DNA from: an uncultured Rikenellaceae bacterium
GTDB taxonomy: Bacteria > Bacteroidota > Bacteroidia > Bacteroidales > Rikenellaceae
NCBI GenBank assembly: GCA_947040435.1
Contig: CAMRBL010000003.1
Span: 1-64,000, forward strand
Direction of reading: 5' to 3'
DNA: 64,000 nt
Both the position numbers and the translations under genes were made by a program. The notes under the pieces are model-generated. The model saw nothing but the letters and a program-made list of their open reading frames with translations. It ran no database searches and had not been told where the DNA came from. Positions 30,546-38,412 of the stretch are shown here, one piece after another (the stretch's first letter is position 1; each line of letters begins with the position of its first letter).

Positions 30546-31985
30546 ATGTGTAAAACTAAAAGAGAAGAAATAGCTTTTCAACACTACATTGAACAGGTTG
30601 CCCCATACCTGCAGTCAACAAAATTCCATAAGTCCTATTATAGAGTTTTGGAGGCATTCGCCTCTAGGAAAATAAAAAAATTAATCGTTTCAATACCTCC
30701 GCAACATGGTAAATCCCTTGGTGCGTCAGTACTACTACCTGCCTATATGCTCGGCTTAAATCCTGAGTTAAGAGTGGCGATAGCATCTTATAGTGGTACA
30801 CTGGCAAATAGATTTAACCGAAGAGTACAGAGATTGATCGACTCAAAGGAGTACACTGAGCTATTTCCGCAAACAACAATTAAAAGTCTGAAAAATAGAT
30901 CTGCTAACTCTGTGAATTATATCCGTACCGCAGATCAAGTGGAGATTATTGGATACAACGGTGAGTTGATGAGTGTAGGGAGAGAGGGGTCGCTGACGGG
31001 AAATCAAGTAGATATCTTTATACTAGATGACCTATATAAAGATGCAATGGAGGCAAACTCCCCAACTATTAGAGAGAATTGTTGGGAGTGGTACACATCG
31101 GTTGTTAAAACCAGAATGCATAATACTTCTTCGGAGTTAATAGTATTTACTAGATGGCATGAGGAGGATTTGATTGGCAAGCTAACATCCATTGAACCGA
31201 CAATTGAATTAACCGATTGGAAACAGATTAAAAAGGGGTTTAAAGGGTGGTATCTGCTGAATTTTGAGGCGATAAAAGAGGGTGAGCCATATCAAATAGA
31301 TCCACGAAAAGTTGGAGCTCCACTCTGGCGTGAACGGCATAACCTTGAGCTATTAAAAGAGAAACAGAACTTAGATCCAGTAAGATTCTCATGTATGTAC
31401 CAAGGTAAACCATCCTCTGCTCACGGGTTGTTGTATGGTAATAGTTTTATTACCTATGCTGCATTGCCAACAGATATTATTAAATTAGGGAACTATACAG
31501 ATACAGCAGATGCTGGTGATGACTACCTATGTTCAATATCTTATCAGGTAGATCGTGCGGGGTTGATATACATAACGGATCTTGTATACTCGCGTGAACC
31601 TATGGAGAAGACCGAACCAATGGTAGCAAATATGATTAATAGCTCTAAAACTAGAGTCGTCGCAGTAGAGAGTAACAACGGAGGAAAGGGATTTGCTAGA
31701 GCTGTTGCTCGATTGACGCCAATGGCAAAAATAGAGTGGTTTCACCAGAGTGGAAATAAAGAGGCTAGAATAATATCAAACTCATCAACGGTTATGACAT
31801 ATATTAGGATGCCGCTAGATTGGAGAGTGAGATGGAGTGATCTATACAATCACATCACAAACTATAAACGTGAGTACCATGCCAATAGGTGGCATGATGC
31901 GCCTGATGTATTGACGGGCATTGTTGAGAGAGAGGTTGTTGATACTATAACTAAACGAATTAAAGCTATAAGATTCTCAGGATAA
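30546..31985 (+). CDS. Phage terminase large subunit
   Basis: Walker A-like SIPPQHGKS, Walker B DIFILDD, RNase H-like nuclease residues (TDTADAGDD, VESNNGG, HDAPD). Confidence 0.88.
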   Translation: MCKTKREEIAFQHYIEQVAPYLQSTKFHKSYYRVLEAFASRKIKKLIVSIPPQHGKSLGASVLLPAYMLGLNPELRVAIASYSGTLANRFNRRVQRLIDSKEYTELFPQTTIKSLKNRSANSVNYIRTADQVEIIGYNGELMSVGREGSLTGNQVDIFILDDLYKDAMEANSPTIRENCWEWYTSVVKTRMHNTSSELIVFTRWHEEDLIGKLTSIEPTIELTDWKQIKKGFKGWYLLNFEAIKEGEPYQIDPRKVGAPLWRERHNLELLKEKQNLDPVRFSCMYQGKPSSAHGLLYGNSFITYAALPTDIIKLGNYTDTADAGDDYLCSISYQVDRAGLIYITDLVYSREPMEKTEPMVANMINSSKTRVVAVESNNGGKGFARAVARLTPMAKIEWFHQSGNKEARIISNSSTVMTYIRMPLDWRVRWSDLYNHITNYKREYHANRWHDAPDVLTGIVEREVVDTITKRIKAIRFSG

Positions 31986-32036
31986 TGAATCCTCAAAAAA
32001 AAATTATTAATAAAAGCTATATAATATTTAATATAA

Positions 32037-32105
32037 AAAATGCATCTAAGAGCGTTTGTAGTCTAGTTAAATAAACTAGAGAACCATCGCTCTTAGATGC
32101 ATTTT
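32037..32105. terminator. Bidirectional terminator between terminase and upp
   Basis: Perfect 18 bp stem aaaatgcatctaagagcg / cgctcttagatgcatttt with nested tctagtt/aactaga. Confidence 0.8.
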
Positions 32106-32122
32106 ATATTTAGAGGTACTTA

Positions 32123-32776
32123 TTATAGTTTGTCTCCGTAGGCTAGATCGCCTGCGTCGCCTATTCCTGGTACGATATATGACTTTAATGTCAACTCTGC
32201 ATCTACGGCACAACTCCAAATTGTAACGTTCTCAGATGAAACACGTTTATTGATATATTCAATACCCTCTTCGCTTGCTACACATGTAGCGATATGTGTG
32301 TGCTTTGGAACTCCTCCCTTTTCTACTAGAGCATTATAAGCAAGAAGTAGCGATGAACCTGTCGCCAACATAGGGTCAACCAGAATTAATATCTTATCGG
32401 TCATGTCGCAACATGAGATATATTCAACTTTAATGTTGAAAGTGTTATCTTTACTATATTTACGATATGCAGATACAAATGAACTTTGAGCATCATCAAA
32501 ATAGTTTAAAAACCCTTGGTGAAAGGGAATTCCAGCTCGCATTATAGTCGCAATAACAATGTCATCTGTTTGGAGCGCAAGAATTGCCTCTCCTTGTGAT
32601 GTCTCTATATTTTGCTCCTCATACTCAAATGTCTTACTGATCTCATATGCCATTATCTCTCCAACTCTCTCAAGGTTGCGTCTAAAGCGCATGCTATCTT
32701 GTTGAATGTTTACATCCCTCAATTCAGCTAGAAATTTATTGAGAACGGTGTTGGTGTCATTTAGTGTATGTGTCAT
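32123..32776 (-). CDS. upp: Uracil phosphoribosyltransferase
   Basis: IMRAGIPFHQGF, LVDPMLATGSS, PGIGDAGDLAYG. Confidence 0.95.
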   Translation of the reverse strand: MTHTLNDTNTVLNKFLAELRDVNIQQDSMRFRRNLERVGEIMAYEISKTFEYEEQNIETSQGEAILALQTDDIVIATIMRAGIPFHQGFLNYFDDAQSSFVSAYRKYSKDNTFNIKVEYISCCDMTDKILILVDPMLATGSSLLLAYNALVEKGGVPKHTHIATCVASEEGIEYINKRVSSENVTIWSCAVDAELTLKSYIVPGIGDAGDLAYGDKL

Positions 32777-32819
32777 AGTGTTTATATTTTAGTATCTATC
32801 TAAAGATTTTAATGTCATG

Positions 32820-32841
32820 TTTGTACTTGGTTTGTACTTGG
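32820..32841. repeat. Tandem repeat, tttgtacttgg x2
   Basis: Two exact 11-mers followed by a partial tttgg. Confidence 0.7.
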
Positions 32842-32886
32842 TTTGGGCTAGGTGTAATCTGCTGACCCTGCATATTTAACAAATAA

Positions 32887-34077
32887 CTAATATAAGAAAT
32901 TGTTAAAAGGATAGTGTCCCTCATGTATCTCCCTAGCCATAGTGTATAGATCTTTTCGGAGTTTGTCTACTCCAAGTCGCTCCTTTGCTGAGATGAAGAG
33001 ACATGGAGTCTCTTTTGCCATCCAAATCTCTTTTATATCATCTAAAGATCTATTCTCCTTAGTTGCAGGAAGTAGATCATCGTCGTCTTTCTTTATATAA
33101 GTAAAAGCATCTACTTTATTAAAAATTATAAACACTGGTTTATCTCCAGCTTTAATATCTTTAAGTGTTTTGTTAACAACGTCAATTTGATCTTCAAAGT
33201 TTGGGTGCGATATATCAACAATGTGAAGCAATAGGTCAGCCTCCCTAACCTCATCTAGTGTCGATTTAAACGACTCAACAAGTTGGTGTGGTAGTTTCCT
33301 TATAAACCCTACGGTGTCGGAGAGTAGAAGTGGCATATTCTCTAACACAACCTTTCTTACGGTTGTATCTAGTGTTGCAAAGAGCTTGTTCTCCGCAAAT
33401 ACATCACTTTTGCTAATTATATTCATAATCGTAGACTTCCCAACATTGGTGTAGCCAACTAGTGCAACTCGTACTAAACTCCCTCTATTGCCTCTCTGAA
33501 CAGCCATTTGTCTATCAATCTTTTTTAGATCCTCTTTGAGCTTGCTGATGCGATTTCTTGCAATTCGTCTATCCGTCTCAATCTCACTCTCTCCTGCTCC
33601 GCCACGAGTACCTGTTCCGCCTCGTTGACGTTCAAGATGCGTCCACATTCCTGTAAGACGTGGCAATAAATACTCATATTGAGCTAGTTGTACCTGTGTT
33701 TTAGCATACGCACTTGTTGCTCGCTGAACAAATATACCTAAAATTAGTCTCGTCCTATCTAGTATTTGACGTCCTTCAAATAATTTCTCTATATTTCTTG
33801 TTTGTGATGGTGATAATTCATCGTCAAAAATCACTGTGCCAATACCATGTGCTTCTGTATACTGTGCAATCTCATCCAATTTTCCTGGCCCAACGTAGAT
33901 ACGTATGTTTGGGGCGGATAGGCGTTGCGTAAAGCGAGCGACAGTTTCGACACCTGCAGTCTCTGTTAGAAACTCTAATTCATCAAGATATTCAGTGATC
34001 TGACTCTCTGGTTGGCGATCTCTTATAATAGCCACAAGAACAGCCTTGTCCTTGTTAAAATCGATTAATTCACCCAT
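32887..34077 (-). CDS. hflX: GTPase HflX
   Basis: GPGKLDEIAQY, GGTGTRGGAGESEIETDRR, VGYTNVGKSTIMN. Confidence 0.96.
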   Translation of the reverse strand: MGELIDFNKDKAVLVAIIRDRQPESQITEYLDELEFLTETAGVETVARFTQRLSAPNIRIYVGPGKLDEIAQYTEAHGIGTVIFDDELSPSQTRNIEKLFEGRQILDRTRLILGIFVQRATSAYAKTQVQLAQYEYLLPRLTGMWTHLERQRGGTGTRGGAGESEIETDRRIARNRISKLKEDLKKIDRQMAVQRGNRGSLVRVALVGYTNVGKSTIMNIISKSDVFAENKLFATLDTTVRKVVLENMPLLLSDTVGFIRKLPHQLVESFKSTLDEVREADLLLHIVDISHPNFEDQIDVVNKTLKDIKAGDKPVFIIFNKVDAFTYIKKDDDDLLPATKENRSLDDIKEIWMAKETPCLFISAKERLGVDKLRKDLYTMAREIHEGHYPFNNFLY

Positions 34078-34095
34078 TTGTAAATTAGTTTTTAT

Positions 34096-34127
34096 GCTCT
34101 ATCGAGAACCTAATCTCAAGATAGAGC
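34096..34127. terminator. Hairpin upstream of hflX
   Basis: gctctat...atagagc with inner gaga/tctc. Confidence 0.5.
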
Positions 34128-34140
34128 TATTCGTAATAAA

Positions 34141-34177
34141 TGCACCCCAAAAGCTATAATTCAACTTTTGGGGTGCA
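34141..34177. terminator. Hairpin terminator downstream of tonB-like gene
   Basis: Perfect 13 bp stem tgcaccccaaaag / cttttggggtgca. Confidence 0.7.
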
Positions 34178-34215
34178 TTTTATATTAAGTTAAGCTCACT
34201 AAATAATGCACTCAA

Positions 34216-34914
34216 TTATCTTTGGATCTTGAATATAATAGGTAGTGTATATTTTACTCGAACTGCTTTTCCTCCCTGTTTTCCTGGAGTCCACTTCGGA
34301 GATGTTTTCAAAATACGTATTACCTCTTCTGATAGAGATTTATCTGGTGTTTGAAGAACTTTAATGTTAGTAAGACCTCCATTTGTTTCAATTACAAATG
34401 TGATTGTAACACGTCCTTGAATACCATTGTCTGTAGCAATTTGTGGGTATTCAATTCTCTTCTCTACCCATGATCTAAATTTAGTTAGATCTCCTCCTTG
34501 GAATGATGGCATATCCTCTACAACAATAAATGGAGTATCATCAACAGCATAGTCACCTGGAGTACCAACTCCGTATTCGTCAACGTTGTCTGCAAAAATA
34601 GCTTCGTCATCAAACTCTGCAAAAGTCATCTCTGTTGTAATCTCAGTGTCGTCCTCTACAATGTTCATAAGGTCAGATACAACCTGTACTGGTTTTGTAC
34701 TAACAGTAATAGGTGGTCTGTCCTCTTGGCGAGTAACTTCAACAATCTCAGTCTCAACAATCGGAACCTCTGGTTCTGGTATTTCAATGTTTTTCTCAGC
34801 TTGACTATATGAGAAGACGCCAATCACAAGTAGGATTGAAATGATTAGACCAATCTCAAGGAATAGACCTTTCTTCTTTTCAAGATCTGCTTTTGGTGAT
34901 TTTTTAAGTTCCAT
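34216..34914 (-). CDS. TonB family energy transducer
   Basis: N-terminal TM; TonB C-terminal YPQIATDNGIQGRVTITFVIETNGGLTNIKVLQ. Confidence 0.92.
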   Translation of the reverse strand: MELKKSPKADLEKKKGLFLEIGLIISILLVIGVFSYSQAEKNIEIPEPEVPIVETEIVEVTRQEDRPPITVSTKPVQVVSDLMNIVEDDTEITTEMTFAEFDDEAIFADNVDEYGVGTPGDYAVDDTPFIVVEDMPSFQGGDLTKFRSWVEKRIEYPQIATDNGIQGRVTITFVIETNGGLTNIKVLQTPDKSLSEEVIRILKTSPKWTPGKQGGKAVRVKYTLPIIFKIQR

Positions 34915-35121
34915 ATTTTAAGTTTTTTTTAAGTTCCTAGCTGGTTAGGCAATACGTAGTATTTCACTTACAAATATATGAAGAATATATTAAAAAAATA
35001 ATAATACCCGTAAATAATATCTGAAAAAGGGGTAATTTAAGCTTAAATGAACTATATAAATTGAAAATAGCGAGTCATAAAGCTAATTTTGGTTATGATT
35101 CATAAAAAACTTAGGTAAAAC

Positions 35122-35165
35122 AAAATCCACAAAAGGAAGATTACAATCTAACTTTTGTGGATTTT
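35122..35165. terminator. Hairpin terminator downstream of HPF/RaiA gene
   Basis: Perfect 14 bp stem aaaatccacaaaag / cttttgtggatttt. Confidence 0.75.
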
Positions 35166-35250
35166 ACTTCGTTTAATCGTTTCCTTAAAGTCATTATTTG
35201 ATTAAGGTGATAAAACCTTAAATATCTTTAATTAATGACCTAATAAGACG

Positions 35251-35547
35251 CTATTCTTTATGTTTTTCTTTATATTTCTCAAGTTGTTTTTTTAATGCAC
35301 CAATACAATCATCTACTGACTCCTCAAAAGATTTGCTTTTGTGTTCGGCAAATAGTTCGCTACCTGGTAGCTCTAGTTTGATTGTGGAAACTTTATTGCC
35401 TCGCTCGTTATCTTTCTCCAATTTTAAAATTACCTCTACTGATATTGCATTTTCTGCAAATCTCTCTAGCTTCTCCATCTTGTTCTCCACAAATTCGATA
35501 AGTTTAATGTCTGCATCGAATTTTACCGATTGAATCTTTACGTTCAT
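35251..35547 (-). CDS. raiA: Ribosome hibernation-promoting factor (HPF/RaiA family, short)
   Basis: MNVKIQSVKFDADIKLIEFVENKMEKLERF; beta-alpha S30AE-like pattern, 98 aa. Confidence 0.9.
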   Translation of the reverse strand: MNVKIQSVKFDADIKLIEFVENKMEKLERFAENAISVEVILKLEKDNERGNKVSTIKLELPGSELFAEHKSKSFEESVDDCIGALKKQLEKYKEKHKE

Positions 35548-35563
35548 ATCAAGTCCTCCTTTT

Positions 35564-36484
35564 TTAATTTAACTTACGTGCTCTTGGATGAGCACTATTA
35601 TATACTTTCTTTAATTCTGAAATTGAATTGTGTGTGTAAATTTGTGTCGTTTGTAATGAACTGTGTCCTAATAGCTCCTGAATCGCTCGCATATCAGCTC
35701 CTCCATTCATCATGTGTGTTGCAAATGTATGTCTCAGTACGTGTGGGCTGCTCTTGCCTTGAACGCCAACACTACGCAATCTTTTGTGAATAATAGTGTA
35801 TATATCATGCTCTGATAATCTCGCTCCTTCTTGGGTTAAAAATAGGAATTTTTTATGAGAATTACAAATATCTTTTGAGCTTATTACTCGAATTAATCGT
35901 CTAATGTTATCCTGCATAGCATTTAGTATAGGAATAATTCGCATTTTATCTCCTTTCCCTAAAACTAGTAGCTTTGAAAAATTATCTTCAAAATCACTAA
36001 TCTTAACATTTAAGACCTCTGCTCGCCTAAGACCTGTACTATATATAAAGAGAATCAGAACAACGTCTCGAAAAACTTCGTAGCGATTCTCTGTGGGTGT
36101 AGCGTTTACTAGCTCTTGTAAATCAATGAGCATTTTATTCATTTGGCTCTCCGAAATAAAACTTGGTAGCTTTTTCTCTGTCTTGAGTTGATTGATATTT
36201 GTGGTTGGATCGCTTTGAATACAACCACTTCTATGAAGCCATTTGTAATAACTTCTAAGCGAGCACAAGCGACTATTGATCGATGAAGGAGTAATATTCG
36301 CTCCTCTTTGGTGCATGATCCAACCCTTTATATCGTCTGAATCAACAATTGTTGGGTCAAAGCTAGTTTCGGGAGTGCCATTCAGGTATATGCCAAAGAA
36401 CTCAATATCACGACGATATTTTTTTACTGTTAATGCTGAATAACGTCGTTCTACCTCTATATATTGAATGAAACCTGTAACCAT
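35564..36484 (-). CDS. xerC: Tyrosine recombinase (XerC/XerD family)
   Basis: STGLRRAEVL, SPHVLRHTFATHMMNGGADMRAIQELLGHSSLQTTQIYTH. Confidence 0.93.
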   Translation of the reverse strand: MVTGFIQYIEVERRYSALTVKKYRRDIEFFGIYLNGTPETSFDPTIVDSDDIKGWIMHQRGANITPSSINSRLCSLRSYYKWLHRSGCIQSDPTTNINQLKTEKKLPSFISESQMNKMLIDLQELVNATPTENRYEVFRDVVLILFIYSTGLRRAEVLNVKISDFEDNFSKLLVLGKGDKMRIIPILNAMQDNIRRLIRVISSKDICNSHKKFLFLTQEGARLSEHDIYTIIHKRLRSVGVQGKSSPHVLRHTFATHMMNGGADMRAIQELLGHSSLQTTQIYTHNSISELKKVYNSAHPRARKLN

Positions 36485-36611
36485 AGATACTAAAACTTAT
36501 GTTATATATATTCAACGCAAAAACTGTTCCAAAAATTGCATACATACATACTATAAACTGAAATATATTTGTCAGTAGTATGATGGTAGAACGGGGTAAA
36601 AATAATAATAT

Positions 36612-37634
36612 CTATTTGAAAAACTCATTAACTGCACTCTTGAAATACTCAATAGTCTCTTCAAGTCCTTTCATTGACTTTCCTCCTGCGGCATTTTTGT
36701 GTCCTCCACCTTCAAAGTATTTTTTCGCAAAAAGGTTAACATCTACGTCCCCTCTGGAGCGTAGAGATATTCGAATAAATTGGCGTGTCTCGGAAAACAT
36801 TGCTGATAACGATACCCCTTTAATTGAAAGAGGGTAGTTGACAAATCCCTCGCTATCCCCAACCTGAAAGTTATGACTGCGCATATCTTCCTCTGATAAG
36901 CTAATATATGCTGCTTCAAAATCGCCTACTTGCATTAGCTCCATTTTTGAACCTAGTGCATATCCCAATAGTTTTACTCTATCGGCTGAGTAGCCATTGT
37001 ATACTTGAGTGTTGATTTTAGGGATATTTATTCCCAATTCAACTAACTTCGCTACGGCTTTGAATAACTCTGGAGTAAGATTACTGAATGAAAAATTACC
37101 TGTATCTGTCATGATTCCAACGTACATAGCCTCTGCTATGGGAGTCGAGATAATATCCGCACCGTATAGTTCAGAGATAATAGTATACACCAAAAATGCA
37201 GTAGAGGATGAATCAGGATACGAAAACATCATTGAAAAATCACTAACGGGATTTAGATGGTGATCTATTAAGATTCGCTTTGCAGTAGTATTACTATCAA
37301 TAGCCTCTCCTAGTGCCTCTATTCTGGCAATAGAGTTGAAGTCCATACAGAAAATAATATCAGCATTTGCGATTAGTGTATCAATTTTATCGTCTTTTTT
37401 ATCTTTATATATGTGTATTTTATCTGCACCACTAATCCAACTTAGAAAGTATGGAAATTTATTGGGTACAACATAGGTTACATTTTGACCTTTGCTTTCG
37501 AGTATACCGCCCCATGCTAGTGATGAACCAATAGCATCTCCATCAGGATTTGCGTGTCCAACAATAACGATATTCTGAGACTCTACGGATAGTAACTCTC
37601 TTAGTTGTTCTATTTTATGATTTTCAATCTTCAT
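36612..37634 (-). CDS. nrnA: DHH/DHHA1 phosphoesterase (NrnA-like oligoribonuclease/pAp phosphatase)
   Basis: GHANPDGDAIGSSLA, ILIDHHLNP, GGGHKNAAGG. Confidence 0.92.
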   Translation of the reverse strand: MKIENHKIEQLRELLSVESQNIVIVGHANPDGDAIGSSLAWGGILESKGQNVTYVVPNKFPYFLSWISGADKIHIYKDKKDDKIDTLIANADIIFCMDFNSIARIEALGEAIDSNTTAKRILIDHHLNPVSDFSMMFSYPDSSSTAFLVYTIISELYGADIISTPIAEAMYVGIMTDTGNFSFSNLTPELFKAVAKLVELGINIPKINTQVYNGYSADRVKLLGYALGSKMELMQVGDFEAAYISLSEEDMRSHNFQVGDSEGFVNYPLSIKGVSLSAMFSETRQFIRISLRSRGDVDVNLFAKKYFEGGGHKNAAGGKSMKGLEETIEYFKSAVNEFFK

Positions 37635-37703
37635 ACTTTCAATAACATTAATACCACGAATATACGAAAATAATATTGTTAAAGCAAAGTAAGAGCAGAA
37701 AAC

Positions 37704-38360
37704 TTATATTTTACAAGTTGAATTTACTTTGCGAGTATACGTTCTGCACCACTTTTTTATGCCACAATCTTCGCATTTTGGGGTGCGAGCCATGCAGACA
37801 TAGCGACCATGTAGAATAAGCCAGTGGTGGGCGATTGGGAGTAGATGGGATGGGATGTGTTTCGTTAATTTTAGTTCCGTTTGCAGTGGAGTCTTTGAGC
37901 GTGTAGTTAGCCCAATCCTCTCTGAAACGCGAAAAACATGGGTGTCAACGGGCATAACCTCCTTGTGGTAGATGACGGAGGCTATTACATTGGCTGTTTT
38001 TCTGCCAACTCCTGGGAGCTTTTGAAGTGTATCCACGTTGTCTGGGACAACACCTTGGAAGTCCCCCCATAACATCTTACCCATAGCAACAAGGTTTTTG
38101 GCTTTGTTGTTTGGGTAGGAGATGCTTCTTATATAGTGGAATACATCTTCAATCGTAGATGCTGATAGCGATTCGGCATCAGGATAACGCTCAAAGAGGG
38201 CAGGTGTGACAATATTTACTCTCTTATCCGTACATTGGGCAGAGAGGATGACTGCAACAAGTAATTCGTACGGAGTCGTATAGTTTAATTCGGACTCCGC
38301 AATAGGCATCTGTTCTGAAAACCAATCTATTGTACCTTTATATCGCTCTGCTACTTTCAT
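37704..38360 (-). CDS. nth: Endonuclease III
   Basis: LPGVGRKTANVI, C-X6-C-X2-C-X5-C iron-sulfur motif CMARTPKCEDCGIKKWC. Confidence 0.96.
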   Translation of the reverse strand: MKVAERYKGTIDWFSEQMPIAESELNYTTPYELLVAVILSAQCTDKRVNIVTPALFERYPDAESLSASTIEDVFHYIRSISYPNNKAKNLVAMGKMLWGDFQGVVPDNVDTLQKLPGVGRKTANVIASVIYHKEVMPVDTHVFRVSERIGLTTRSKTPLQTELKLTKHIPSHLLPIAHHWLILHGRYVCMARTPKCEDCGIKKWCRTYTRKVNSTCKI

Positions 38361-38412
38361 ATCACTATATTTATTAGTTGCTATTATGCAGTGTTGCTTG
38401 AGTTTGGTGGCG

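Noticed and set aside
35564-36484. XerC-like recombinase as an integrase of a mobile element
   Set aside because: It resembles a housekeeping XerC/D and sits beside raiA amid core genes; no element boundaries were seen.
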